A program made the translations under genes and the position numbers. Positions 31,129 through 42,599 of a stretch of 64,000 bases of DNA are shown piece by piece (position 1 is the first letter of the stretch; each line of letters opens with the position of its first letter). This stretch comes from Diplocarpon mali (lineage: Eukaryota > Ascomycota > Leotiomycetes > Helotiales > Drepanopezizaceae): NCBI GenBank assembly GCA_024741835.1, contig JAENRP010000079.1, positions 62,001-126,000 of the forward strand. The letters run 5' to 3'. Below the pieces are notes generated by a model. The model was not told the origin of the DNA. It did no database searches and saw only the letters and a list, made by a program, of their open reading frames with translations.

Positions 31129-32298
31129 ATGCCCACAGTATCAGGATGGGGCCTCCGGGCAGAACCAACTCCACATCGCTCAATATTTGGGTCGTTGCGC
31201 AAGCTTGGTCACAAGTCTAGTAGTATATCACAAAGGTCCAACCGATCAAATACCTCCGCATACTCGAGTATCCAAACTACTACAACATCCACGTCCAGAG
31301 GCACAGGCGACATGGGACACCCAGCTGATGCGGCTTCGCACCGAAATCCATTTACCTACACCAGCCAGGACTCGGCAACAAGAGGTCCAGACAGACCAGG
31401 TTTGAACGCTTTTATCGCCCCCTCCAACGAGCCACCGCCCGCATATACATCATCTCCAGATGGTCCAGCACACGAATTGCGATTCTTCGAGCTGGCCGCT
31501 CCAGTTCCTCCAGAGGTCACCAGCCCCGCCCTCACAACATCTGGCGGCGAAGACCCCTACTCCTTCCTGGGTACCTTCGACACTTTACTCCTCATCGACG
31601 ATTCCGGCTCCATGGCCGGCCGTTCCTGGCGCGAAGTCGCACAAGCCATCTCCACCATTGCCCCCATCGTCACCAAGCACGACAGCGACGGCATCGATGT
31701 CTATTTCATGAACCACAAATCTTCGCACGCCGGCTCGCCCTCCGAGGGTGTCGCTCCCGGCGGCTATAGAGGCATCAGGCGCGCAGCGACCGTGCACGAG
31801 ATCTTCGAGCGCGTGAGACCGCAAGGTGGTACGCCGACCGGTCTTCGCGTCCACAATATCCTGAAGCCGTACCTCGCAAAGCTGGAGAGCGAGATGGCGG
31901 CTGGGAGGGAGATGAAGCCGCTGAATATGATTGTGCTCACGGATGGCGTGCCCTCGGATGATGTCGAGTCAGTGCTATTGTCGGCGGCGAAGAAGCTAGA
32001 CAAGCTTGAGGCGCCACCCTTCCAGGTTGGTGTGCAGTTCTTTCAAGTGGGCAATGAAGAAGGTGCGAAGGAGGCTCTTGAAGAACTTGACGATGGCTTG
32101 AGCGAGTTGGTTGAGGGTGGTGTCAGGGACATCGTTGATACAGTAACCTGGACTGGCGGAAGAAGTTCAAGTGATGGTGGAATTGGGCTCACCGGAGATG
32201 GAATCCTCAAGGCCGTACTGGGCAGCGGTCAGTCTTCCAACCCCTATCTCTCAGACGCAACGTCTCGAGATCCTAAGCTCGGAAGATGCGTCTCGTAG
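31129..32298 (+). CDS. von Willebrand factor A domain protein
   Basis: This is a single frame of 389 residues. The first 140 residues are Ser/Thr/Pro-rich and probably disordered. From about 148 a vWA domain begins: FDTLLLIDDSGSMAGRSWRE carries the DxSxS MIDAS metal site, RPQGGTPTGLRVHNIL the MIDAS threonine and NMIVLTDGVPSDD the aspartate. The end, GDGILKAVLGSG, resembles other fungal proteins with this layout. It has no signal peptide, so an intracellular scaffold or protein-interaction role is likely. The function is unknown. Start 31129 is chosen because the residues upstream lack protein character. Confidence 0.85.
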   Translation: MPTVSGWGLRAEPTPHRSIFGSLRKLGHKSSSISQRSNRSNTSAYSSIQTTTTSTSRGTGDMGHPADAASHRNPFTYTSQDSATRGPDRPGLNAFIAPSNEPPPAYTSSPDGPAHELRFFELAAPVPPEVTSPALTTSGGEDPYSFLGTFDTLLLIDDSGSMAGRSWREVAQAISTIAPIVTKHDSDGIDVYFMNHKSSHAGSPSEGVAPGGYRGIRRAATVHEIFERVRPQGGTPTGLRVHNILKPYLAKLESEMAAGREMKPLNMIVLTDGVPSDDVESVLLSAAKKLDKLEAPPFQVGVQFFQVGNEEGAKEALEELDDGLSELVEGGVRDIVDTVTWTGGRSSSDGGIGLTGDGILKAVLGSGQSSNPYLSDATSRDPKLGRCVS

Positions 32299-32948
32299 AA
32301 GACATTTACGTGACATTCTGGTCATACAGCACTGCAGGATTGATTGCTGACATCCATGTAGTGGTAAAACGCTTAGACCGCAAACGTGCGAGCGGAGAGG
32401 TCAGGAGGCGATAGACGATTCATGTTATGCCTTCCTTCACAGGATACTAGATCTCATTCCGGCTTCACATGGCTATGTCGGCTTTGTGAGTAGACAGGCG
32501 TTTCTACAGGATTATCTTCTCGCGCGGAATAAACAAAAGATACCCATAGCTTGAGAAACTCATGGATGTTTGACTGCAGGACGAGCTCTATGGCGACATG
32601 AGCGAGGAGATGGCTTGGATTCGGGGAAATAAGCGAGACCCCTGAATGACGGCTAAAATGACCATGAAGTAGAATTTTCAGGTGATAAACTTCGAAACGG
32701 ATCGCATTAGACACTTGACCATTTAATCCTATGGCCTGAATGTGCAGTATGACACTGCGTTGCGTGATGATGAGATCCGGACTACCCGGCTCAATTACGT
32801 CGTTGTGGAACGGCTCCATACAAGTCGTTCGCCACTCATAAAAATCACTTCAGCCCACACTACAAAACTTCAACTTCCATCTTCATGGTTGGTCAACCAT
32901 CCCATCCAGCAACATACAAACCGCTGCTGCTTGACCACAGCCGCAATC
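32299..32948. other. intergenic region
   Basis: No supported gene. The downstream decarboxylase frame extends in frame to 32742, but the extension looks untranslated. Confidence 0.4.
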
Positions 32949-33662
32949 ATGGCACCCAACGACATCTACCAATTCTCCCTAATCTCCGCCCTCATGTCCG
33001 GCCTCGCGTCTTCCACCTCCAGCACCCCCATTTCCTCGCTGCTGACCCACGGCACCTTCGGCGTCGGCACCTTCGAGTCCATGGACGGCGAGATGATCGT
33101 GCTGGACTCCACCGCGTACCAGTTCCATGCCGACGGCAGCACCAACATCGTGTCGCCCTCGCAGCTCGTGCCGTTCGCCATGGTGTCCGACTTCCAGCCG
33201 CAGAAGTCCCAGGCGATCTCCCTGCCCAGCAAGCAGGCCATGCTGGACACCGTCGACGACGCGTTCCCGCACGCCAAGAATGCGTTCGTGCTGTTCCGGC
33301 TGCAGGGTAGGTTCAGGCACGTGAGGATCAGAGCGATCCACAAGCAAGCGTACGCGGGGCAGAAGCTGGCGGAGCTGGCGGAGGGGCAGATGGTGAGGGA
33401 GTTTGCGAATGTAGAGGGGACGGTGGTAGGGCTGCGGAGCCCGCGCTGGAGCGAGGGTGTCAGTGTGGTGGGCGTGCATGCGCATTTCATCGATGAGGGG
33501 AGGGCATTCGGCGGGCACGTGTTGGGGATCGAGGGGGCCGGTGAGGTGCGCTTTGAGGGGAGTGTAGGGGGGAAATTGGAGCTGGAGCTGCCGGGGAGTA
33601 CGGAGTTTGGGGAGCGGGAGTTGGAATTGGATCGGGCGGGCATCAGGCAGGCGGAGGGGTGA
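32949..33662 (+). CDS. alpha-acetolactate decarboxylase
   Basis: The enzyme converts alpha-acetolactate to acetoin. It is best known in bacteria, and homologues occur in some filamentous fungi. The single exon gives 237 residues, the family size. It begins NDIYQFSLISALMSGLASS and continues with ISSLLTHGTFGVGTFESMDG, EMIVLDSTAYQF and VPFAMVSDFQP. The zinc ligands are visible as HAHFIDEGRAFGGH (His-x-His, then a third His). The start lies in an AATCATGG context, and no signal peptide is evident. The lack of introns and the bacterial-type family make old horizontal transfer plausible, but that is inference. Acetolactate is also a branched-chain amino-acid intermediate in mitochondria, so cellular location would matter. 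Confidence 0.9.
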   Translation: MAPNDIYQFSLISALMSGLASSTSSTPISSLLTHGTFGVGTFESMDGEMIVLDSTAYQFHADGSTNIVSPSQLVPFAMVSDFQPQKSQAISLPSKQAMLDTVDDAFPHAKNAFVLFRLQGRFRHVRIRAIHKQAYAGQKLAELAEGQMVREFANVEGTVVGLRSPRWSEGVSVVGVHAHFIDEGRAFGGHVLGIEGAGEVRFEGSVGGKLELELPGSTEFGERELELDRAGIRQAEG

Positions 33663-34968
33663 GTGACGGCGATGGGATGTGGTTGATGGGCAGCGGTCTT
33701 GGAGAATGGGTGGGAATGGGCTGAGATGCTACGAAGGAGACTCAAACGAGTGCCAAGTACAGACCCGAATACAGACGCAGGTATTTGCTGTGGCATAGAA
33801 ATATCATGGCCGGACGGAGACGTCGAGAGGCGTATTTGAGGTTGATTTTGTGGTTGGAGTATAATATGCTATCAACATGGTCCTTGGTATACACCTTGCT
33901 GTATTCGACACCAGTGTCAAAACCAAGAGACCCGTCACGGCATTCAAACCATCAAGATTCGGTTTGTTATGAACCGATATTATTGTATAAAACGTCTATA
34001 AGGGTAGTATCAAAGGCTGCAACTAACACTAATAAGATCAAGTGCAACGATTAGTAGCAGGACTTCTTGTAAGGACGCCTAGACATACATAATACGCGCG
34101 CTGGTTCACGCAGATATCAGCAAAATCCTGTTCTTCTTCATAATCTGGTCCTATCCCTGCGCGAGGTACGTAGAGACGTGTTACTAGAAATATAGAAAAT
34201 ATGTAGTGGAGCTGATTGATGTAGAGGGCTTGTAAAAGATGTAAATGCAAGGAGAGTTTCAAGGACGGGAGGAAGTGTAATCAAGTCTGCCCTCGGCCAC
34301 AGCAGACCGTTGCGGCTTGAGCTGTTGAGGATCGATATCCGTGAAGAGGGTCAAAAACTGCCTGTTCTCCTCGATGCTAGACTCTCAAAAGGGGTCTCGC
34401 TTCGGAATTCGCTTGGTCTCTTCGCGAAAAGATAGAAGCAGTCCGATCAGGACGGGTTTGTGGTGAACGCAGGTTTGACTAAGTATTAGGCATGGCAGGT
34501 AATTCGAAGTTCTGGTAGTAGGTACAGCTGGAAAGCTTTTGAATCGAGAGAAGTATGATACATTGTCAGATGTTTGTAAAGCAATGGCAAAATTTCGAGA
34601 AGTTGTCCTCGGTGAGCGCATCTCCAGTAGCGAGTGTAGATCGGCACCCGGGCTAGAATCGTGGCTCGAATGCCGAATAAATTCAGTACGGAGAAGATGT
34701 TGAAAAACTACCTTTGAGAAGGGGATCAGCTATTCACTGTCAAGTATCTCGCAGAGCAGAACCAAATCAAAGAACAAAGCAATCCACAGTCCTAGTGCCG
34801 AACAAGTCGGCCTAATTCAGCCTTTCCGCCGCTCATAGCCGAGGCTCGCCCGGCGCAGCGAAGGTAGGAGCTTGTCCAACAATACAAGAGAAAACCGCAT
34901 TTTCGCAGCTTTCCCATTTGCCCCAAAATACATATCCTCCCATCCCCTCTCCTCTTCCTCAATCGACC
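33663..34968. other. intergenic region of 1.3 kb
   Basis: No supported gene. It becomes AT-richer between about 33.9 and 34.3 kb. Short frames have no domains. Confidence 0.4.
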
Positions 34969-36742
34969 ATGTCGGCGCTCAACCGTGGTGTTCGCACAGC
35001 TTCCAGATCTCTACGAGCACCTGCCCTGCAAATACGCGCCCTGCGAACCCCTCTCTTCTCCCGAGCCTCTGTCCCAACCTCAACACCCTCCCCAACCTTC
35101 AGACAATTCTCCGTCATGGCCGCCCGACAATCCGGCGCCCCTCCTCCTCCCCAGGCCCGCGATTACGATCCTGAGATCAAGGATATCGCCAGCTACGTGC
35201 ACAACACGCCCATCGATTCGGACCTCGCTGTGAGTTCTTCCCCGCCATTTGATCTCGGCGCCCCATCTCGCCCCGCAGAACCGTGCTGACCGCGGACTGC
35301 GCTCAGTTCGACACGGCGCGATTCGTTCTCCTCGACACGCTTGGCTGCGGTCTCGAGGGTCTGCGGTTCAAGGAATGCACGAAGCTGCTGGGCCCGATCG
35401 TGGAGGGAACTGTGGTTCCCAATGGCTCGAAAGTCCCCGGTACACCCTTCCAGCTCGATCCTGTCAATGGTGCTTTCAATATCGGTGCTATGATCAGGTG
35501 GCTGGATTACAACGACTGCTGGCTCGCGGCGGAATGGGGTCATCCCTCGGATAACTTGGGGGCGATTCTGGCAGTTGCCGATTGGATCTCCCGAACAAAC
35601 CGAGCTGGTGGAAATTTGGGTAATGGAAAGATCATAACTGTCAAGGAGGTCTTGGAGGCGATGATCAAGGCGCACGAGATTCAAGGTTGCCTGGCGCTAC
35701 TGAACTCGTATAACAAAGTTGGTCTGGACCATGTGGTGCTGGTCAAGGTTGCTTCTGCCGCCGTGGTCTCCAAGATGCTGGGTCTCTCCGAGAAGCAGAC
35801 GGCGGATGCCGTCTCGCAAGCTTGGGTAGATGGCCAGAGTTTGAGAACCTACAGACACTCCCCAAATACCATGTCGAGAAAGTCATGGGCTGCTGGTGAT
35901 GCGTGCCAGCGTGCCGTGAACCTCGCTTTGAAGGTCATGAAGGGTGAGCCTGGTGTCCCGACTGTTCTGTCCGCTCCAGTCTGGGGTTTCTACGATGTTC
36001 TGTTCAAGGGCAACAAATTTGAGTTCCAGAGACCTTACGGTAGTTACGTTATGGAGAACGTCCTGTTCAAGGTTTCGTATCCAGGTAAGTTGTCACGCCA
36101 GCTTGTGACGCTCGTCTAATAGCTACAGCGGAGTTCCACTCCCAAACTGCAATCGAGGCCGCTAAGCGAATCCACAAGCAACTGCAAGACCAGGGCAAGT
36201 CCGCAGCAGACATCAAAGATATCGTCTGCCGCACGCACGAAGCCTGCATCCGCATTATCGACAAGCAGTTCAAGCCCATGGACAACTTTGCCGACCGCGA
36301 CCACTGCATCCAATACATGGCGTCCGTCATGCTCGTCTTCGGGCGCCTCGAAGCCACGGACTACACGGACGGCGGCGAGGCCGCTACATCGCCTCTCGTA
36401 GAGTCCCTTCGCCAGAAGATCAAGTGTGTTGAGGATCCACAATTTACAGAGGACTACCACAACGAGAAGATGCGCACGATCCCCAACGCGCTGACGGTCA
36501 CGCTCAACGACGGCACTGTTCTTGAGGAAATTGTCGTCGATGCTCCTCTCGGCCATCGACTCAGGAGAGAAGAGGCTAAGCCTGAGATCCTGGCCAAGTA
36601 CAAGAGACACCTCGGCCCGCATTTCAGCGAGGCCAAGGTCAAGGAGCTGGTTGATCTGGGGAACGATGCCAAGAGGTTGGAGGGTATGTGTGTAGATGAG
36701 TACGTCGACCTGTATGTTGTCGAGGACAGCAAGTTTGTATAG
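34969..36742 (+). CDS. 2-methylcitrate dehydratase, mitochondrial (PrpD family)
   Basis: This enzyme of the methylcitrate cycle dehydrates 2-methylcitrate to 2-methylaconitate during propionyl-CoA breakdown. Exons 34969-35229, 35307-36084 and 36129-36742 give 550 residues in frame. The N-terminus ([18 protein letters not shown], later RTPLFSR) is a typical arginine-rich mitochondrial presequence. The PrpD/MmgE core shows [90 protein letters not shown] and [17 protein letters not shown]. Intron borders are GTGAGT..CAG and GTAAGT..CAG. Confidence 0.95.
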
Positions 36743-37813
36743 GCGTCTGGGTCGAAGACGATCCTTTAGAAATATAACCGCTTGATAGTGAGGAGTCATG
36801 TGCTTGTGACTGGAAAGGGGTCTTGCGATGTGACCCGCCGACGGGGTCAACGCGTTGCACCGCATGGCCCTGGTGATCATTGGACATTGGGGATTGTGGT
36901 TGATGCCGGCAGTTCGGTGAAGATTTCGAATGTTGAAATCACCCATGCGCACACATCTCCCTTCGATTGGCCCAAGATGTGCTGCCCTGAACCTTGAAGG
37001 TTCGACATGCAATGCAATTGTCCAAATCGAACACCGAGCAGCGATGCCATTCTGCTTCAAGAGGTTTGATTCCGGCTCCTCGCTGGGAGAAAGAGCCCAG
37101 ATGCGCGTTCTCTCTCTCAACCAAAGCCGAAACGGAGATTTCCCCCGACGCTAGTCACGCTGGAAATTCCCTTCTATCCCGCCTCGCTTCGCCGACACCT
37201 GTGTCGCGCGTGCTCCGCCCGTATCGACTTTGCACATCCGTGATAACTTCAAGTGAAGTCTGGAAAACGGGAGAGGCGCTGGAGCCCCGAGCCCCGAGCC
37301 CAGGTGGAGCCCAGGGTCCATCTTGGCACATTGGAGCCCTGCGCGAGAGAGGGGAGGGCGAGGGGGGCCGGAATTTACTTGTGATACGACGGGACTGGGA
37401 ATTTTCACCGTTGCGCCGTTGCGTTTTCTTTCGGCCGTCTTGTTTTTTCCCTTTTTTTTCCCCTGTAAGCGTGCGTGTATGTGCAAGTGTGTGTGTGCGT
37501 GTAGAGAGGCGATGTATGTTACGTGTGTGTATGTATATATATCTACCGTCACTTCGTAATTCTCTCTCTCGCCCACCGCTCCTGTCCACTCCCCCTCTCC
37601 CCGTTTTCCTGGTTGATCGAACGCTGCAGTTGTGATACGATACGTGGAATTCATCGTTATCTCAAGAGGTTCTGTCCGGACATATCGGTTCTTGCTTCGA
37701 GGTCCCCTCCGCTATCTTTCTGGGGAGATCTCTCGTGTCCTCTTTGGAGATTGGATCAGCTTCTCTCTCCCAGCCGGCTCGACTACTCTCTATCCTCTGC
37801 CCAATCCTCAACC
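36743..37813. other. intergenic region and probable long leader of the inositol oxygenase gene
   Basis: No supported gene. A GT-rich microsatellite is at about 37467-37550, followed by pyrimidine-rich sequence up to the start codon, typical of highly expressed fungal promoters and leaders. Confidence 0.45.
37467..37550 (+). repeat. GT/TATG-rich microsatellite
   Basis: This is an imperfect run of GTGTGCGTGTATG-type units ending in TATATATATC, about 300 bases upstream of the inositol oxygenase start. Confidence 0.75.
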
Positions 37814-38827
37814 ATGGCTCCCTCCGCCACGGGCCCCTACCCCGTCCGCGACGGCGCCGCCCTCGAAGAGACGTCGGACCGCATCGACGCCATCAACGTC
37901 ATGAAAGCCGCCCTGAAATCCAAGGCGGCGGCGGCGGCGGCGGCGGCCTCCCGCCAGGAAAAGCACACGCAGACCAACAACGACCTGGAGAAAGACCTCT
38001 CCAGGTTCCGCGAGTACCTCGACACCGACGCGGCCGTCAAGAGCACCTACGCGGAGCAGCACACCAAGCAGACGGTCGCGTACAACGAGCGCGCGCGCGC
38101 GCGGTTCTACGGCGAGACGCGCGCCGAGATGAGCATCTGGGCCGCGATGGAGAAGCTCAACACCTTCATCGACGAGAGCGACCCGGACACGTCCCTCTCG
38201 CAGATCGAGCACCTGCTGCAGAGCGCCGAGGCGATGCGGCGCGCCGGCGAGCCGCGCTGGATGCAGCTGACGGGCCTGATCCACGACCTGGGCAAGCTGC
38301 TGTTCTTCTACGGCGCCGAGGGCCAGTGGGACGTCGTCGGCGACACGTTCCCCGTCGGCTGCGCCTTCAGCAGCAAGATCGTGTACCCGGACACCTTCGC
38401 CGCCAACCCGGACCTGCACGACCCGCGCTACAGCTCGCGGCTCGGCATGTACGAGGAGGGCTGCGGCCTGGACAAGGTGATGCTGTCGTGGGGCCACGAC
38501 GAGTACCTGTACCTGGTGGTGCGGGACCAGAGCACGCTGCCCGAGGAGGCGCTGGCCATGATCCGGTATCACAGCTTCTACCCCTGGCACAGCGAGGGCG
38601 AGTACACGTGGCTCATGGACGAGAAGGATCACCGGATGCTGGAGGCCGTCCAGCGCTTCAACCCGTACGACCTCTACAGCAAGAGCGACGAGGTGCCGAG
38701 CGTGGAGGAGTTGAAGGTACGTCGACCCGCCCCGACCTCGCGGCGGATTGGGAGGCTGACCGCCGCGCAGCCCTACTACCTGGACCTCATCAAGGAGTTC
38801 TTCCCGAACGACATCATCCGGTGGTAG
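37814..38827 (+). CDS. myo-inositol oxygenase
   Basis: This di-iron enzyme oxidises myo-inositol to D-glucuronate, opening inositol catabolism. Exon 1 is 37814-38716 and exon 2 is 38771-38827, giving 319 residues. The family core is clear: MSIWAAMEKLNTFIDESDPD, LTGLIHDLGKLLFFYG with His-Asp iron ligands, WDVVGDTFPVGCAFS, LSWGHDEYLYLVV, MIRYHSFYPWHSEGEYTWL, RFNPYDLYSKSDE and the end YYLDLIKEFFPNDIIRW. The N-terminus has an alanine run (residues about 37-46) encoded by GCG repeats. The 54-base intron (38717-38770, GTACGT..CAG) is in frame and open, so retention would insert 18 residues. Removal restores the conserved ELKPYYLDL. Confidence 0.95.
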   Translation: MAPSATGPYPVRDGAALEETSDRIDAINVMKAALKSKAAAAAAAASRQEKHTQTNNDLEKDLSRFREYLDTDAAVKSTYAEQHTKQTVAYNERARARFYGETRAEMSIWAAMEKLNTFIDESDPDTSLSQIEHLLQSAEAMRRAGEPRWMQLTGLIHDLGKLLFFYGAEGQWDVVGDTFPVGCAFSSKIVYPDTFAANPDLHDPRYSSRLGMYEEGCGLDKVMLSWGHDEYLYLVVRDQSTLPEEALAMIRYHSFYPWHSEGEYTWLMDEKDHRMLEAVQRFNPYDLYSKSDEVPSVEELKVRRPAPTSRRIGRLTAAQPYYLDLIKEFFPNDIIRW

Positions 38828-39557
38828 TCGGGGCGGGCAAGGGATGCGTCCCGTCGCGGGAGGACCGCGCCGGTCGGGCCTTCGGATCCGCCCCGGCGCC
38901 TGGTGGGCACCCGGGGACACCCTCAGCGCCGGGCGGCTCGAGGGGTGCCGCCCGGCCGACCCGAGAGGGGCCGAGCCCGAATCGCGGGATCGCGGGCCTC
39001 CCTCCCGGGTCAGGCCGTCGCGGCGCGAGGCACGCCGCGTGCCGAGCTCTGGGTGCGATGGAGAGCCACAAGCAGCCTCCTGTGCACAGCCCAACGGACA
39101 GGACAATCCCCGGGCCCCCACCTCGAAGCCAAGCAGAACCGCGTCGCGCCAGCCGTGCGAGGACGTGACGAGATGTAGATATATAGATGGTACATACACT
39201 TCTCCGTACTCACGCCGCAGATCTCATGGCCCTCGTGCTCCTCTGCCTACGCATACGCGCAGGACAAGCCTCCACACGGGCCTGCGCACGACGACGGGGT
39301 GACTGGGTAGGTCGGAGAGATGGCCGCGATCGTCAGGGCGCGAAGAGCACCCTGTGCCTGGCTCGGCAGATGCGCGTAGCCCATGAGTATAGGATGGCGT
39401 CCCTGCATCCGCCCAGGACGTTGCGGAAACCTGGTGATGACCGTCAGCTCCTTATCATCTCCGGTGCGTAGAGTAGGCGATGACTCTCTCCAAGACAACT
39501 TGATGCCGTAGTCTCGGGGAGAAATGAGAGTAGATGCAGGGATTGTGCGGGACGTCG
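38828..39557. other. 3' flank between myo-inositol oxygenase and the retrotransposon block
   Basis: This is GC-rich at first, then mixed. Overlapping frames in three phases reflect composition rather than a gene. It ends at the AGGCG target-site duplication. Confidence 0.5.
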
Positions 39558-39562
39558 AGGCG

Positions 39563-39695
39563 TGTGGTGGGGATTACGTAACTGGCGCCTTTGGCGCACG
39601 GACCCTTGGTTACGAGAGCTTCTTCTATAGCTTCTCTCCTCTTCTTTTAGATCAATCAACTACCCTTTTATAACTATAGATATATATACCTTACT
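39563..39695 (+). repeat. left LTR of the outer element
   Basis: It starts TGTGGTGGGGATTACGTAAC and ends at CCTTACT, and is paired with 61157-61290. Differences are almost all transitions, plus one single-base indel; the 3' third of this copy is the more T-rich. Termini are not the usual TG..CA at the 3' end, so the border could be off by a few bases. Confidence 0.85.
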
Positions 39696-40299
39696 AGCGC
39701 CCTACGTAAGGACGAGAAAACGCTATATAATATCTTTGATTTAAATGTGTCCTTAATTGATACGAATAACTTAAGGTTTAAGCGCAGGGCTGTATAACGC
39801 ATCTATATAAATCAAAACTCAATAATGCGTCGATTCTACCTAGCGGCTATAGCTACTATTATATAAACGGCACCTATCTGACGTTTATTAAGGATAGATT
39901 ACTATTAGCTATATAGATCTGCACTTTATAAAAGCAAATATCGGATTCAGCTCCTAGAGGGCCTTAAGAGATATATCTACCTATCTGCTAACCCTAATTA
40001 AGCATAGGGCCATTTGCTATACTTAGAATATAACTTAGATACTATATTATATTATACCCCTTTTGCACTTAGACTTATACCTGCATTCCGAATTTAGAAA
40101 GGGCACCTCCTAGTACTTAAAGTTATTAGATCTGGCTATTAGAATAGAGGGTCTGATATAGTAACTTCTACTAGATAGTTGATACTTTATAATATTGCAT
40201 AGTATACAATGGATATTATAGCTTTATATTTATTAAAGCTAGGCGGCCTTGCGGATAGATCTATTAAGGAACGCCTAGTACCTTATGAAGCGCTATTAT

Positions 40300-42204
40300 A
40301 TAAGCCCTTGAATTTAAATAAGTATTTAAACGACTTTTTAAAGGTAGATACCTTATTCTAAGAGCTAATAAACCAGATTCCTAATACTATTATAACTGCA
40401 CCTAGTAGTACTCCTTCCCTACTTTTATAAAAGAGGAATCTTAAGGAAGAATTGCAAATGTTAGTAGGCCCTTTTAAGGATAAGGAATCATCTAGGACCT
40501 TATAAGAAAGAGGAGGAAGGTCGATAAAGGCTTAAGCATTTAGTTAAGGAGTTAAGGAAGATATAAAAGCTTAGATACAATCGGAGGCGACGTTAGAGAA
40601 GAGCCTATTCCTATTAGTGATACAATTCGGCTAGGAGTTTTCCTAAGAACTAGGAAGCTATAAGCTTCTTACGCTCTTAGGAATCGGATCGAAGACCTCT
40701 TAACTAAGGGAGTACTTTACTTAAAGCCTTTACGCCTAGCTCGCTAATTAAGAGGCTTTTAAATTCTTACTTATTAAGCGAAAGATCTTTAAAGTAGTTA
40801 CCTTAAATACTACTTAAGATTAGAAGATAGATATAGTATCCTTAAAGCTGCTGAGATTTGAAAGATATTGAGACTTTAATAGTAAAATGCTAGTAGAGTT
40901 ATGGCTGGACTGCTTGAATTATGACTTCGAGGTCGAGGGGCAGCCCTTTTTGCCTACTCTTATATATCTAAGGGCTATCTTAATTCTTCTCTATAGAGAG
41001 GCCTTTAGGAAGTTTAGATCTTACCCTTAGATAAAAGCTATTATAGCGAATAGGCTTATAGTATTAGAAGAATAGAAGAAAGAAGTTATTAAGTGGCTGA
41101 AGTACTAGTACCTTAACGACGACTGCTTAGTTGAAAAGACGGATGTTATAACTAATATAACTAATCTAGTATAAGGAGAGAACGAAACCTTTGTAGTATA
41201 CTACTTAAGGACTGTAGAACTCTTAAAGCGCATTAGTATTAAGGACTTGGATAAGACTTATGCGTTAGACCTAAATTATATATAAAAGGACTCTAATTAG
41301 TACATTTTAACTTCAGTTACTTTAGCATTTATTAAAGGCGTGCTAGATGATAAGCTCTAGTCTTATACGCTTAATAATAACGCTTTGCTTATTCTATGCC
41401 TTTAGAAGACCTATAAGGTTCTATACTGCTTTTAGAAATCCATTAGAACCTAAGAGAAGGTTAAGGCTAAGATTGAGATGCGCAAGTACTATTAAAAGCT
41501 TAAGAGTTATATTAAATACTATGCCGGCGTTCCAGCTATTATAGCTTTAGCTACTTAGAACGAGTATTAGTATACCTTTTAGCAATAGCCTTAATTAGAT
41601 AATAAGCCTAAAGCTCAAGACCCTTAGCCTTAAGTTACTTAAACTTATTAGATAAGATAGACGCTAATAGCTTAGTCCTTATCATTTAGTTCTTAAGGTA
41701 TATAAGCTTCGTCAAACCGATTAGATAATAGAGCTCCTTAAAGCTTAAAAAGGCAGTAAGATGCTTAATATATATATAATTAGTATAATTCCTACAATAG
41801 CAGGTACCCTTATTCTTAAGTTAGGTCAAGTGCTAGTAGGAGACCTAGGGCTGTATAAGGAAAAGGAGTATAATACTTTCTACTATTAAGGCCGGCTGCA
41901 GACTCTTAGAACCCTTTTATTAACAGAATAGTAACCTACAACTTAGTAAGAGATAGAGTACTTTATATAGACTATAGCATTTGCGGCTATATAAAGAGGG
42001 CATATCCTAATGCCCTTCTGCCTTATTAGAAGAGATCTTATTTAAAGGCTATTATCTATTCGAATTAAAATGTTATTGCTTATTACGCAGAGCTTTGGAA
42101 TGAACTCAGATATGTTATAGGAAGTAATGCCCTAGAGCCTCCTTGGATACTATTCAATACTATTAGCTTAAGAGCTAAGGCTATGATATTAGAAAAGTCG
42201 AGTA
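40300..42204 (+). pseudogene. gag remnant of the outer element
   Basis: Plus-strand conceptual translation between about 40.8 and 41.6 kb shows a stop-interrupted retroviral-type gag: KTDVITNITNLV, FVVYYLRTVELLKRISIKDL and LAFIKGVLDDKL. A degraded cysteine-type knuckle (DYSICGYIKRAYPNA) is at about 41.95 kb. The frame resumes after the inner Gypsy element at 49.8 kb. Confidence 0.65.
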
Positions 42205-42206
42205 AG

Positions 42207-42513
42207 TGTAACGGCTGCACCTCCACTTAGTGCAATTACCTAGGAGTACGGCGTTCTAAGGTTTTACAATCTCGATTCGATATAGGGTTTTCTCGAATCG
42301 ACCCTAAAGGTGCAAAAGGATATTCTTATATAATATTACGTAAGCGGGCAATAGAGCTCCTAGCTGCTATGTATATAAGGAAGAAGGGCTCTCCCTTAAG
42401 GAGGGTTCTTTAACTTCTTCGTTTCCTTTATATTAGACCTATAGAATACGCCTTTTGCACCACTTCTTGCTCTTATACTTAATCTCGCACTTCGGCGGTT
42501 CTGTATCATTACA
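42207..42513 (+). repeat. 5' LTR of the inner Gypsy element
   Basis: It starts TGTAACGGCTGCACC and ends CATTACA. It differs from the 3' copy at roughly 25 positions, and every one I see is a transition. Confidence 0.93.
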
Positions 42514-42599
42514 TTAAACGAAGAAGTTCTTCTCCGCTAGGGACGGCTTTTAATAATATCCTACCCTTTCGGAAAATCGATTCGCAGTTATTTCGACTT

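Noticed and set aside
37808..39199. 463-codon minus-strand open frame opposite myo-inositol oxygenase, and a 477-codon plus frame
   Set aside because: The inositol oxygenase frame carries all family motifs. The others are long only because of extreme GC at third positions, and their translations are Arg/Gly/Ala-rich without domains.
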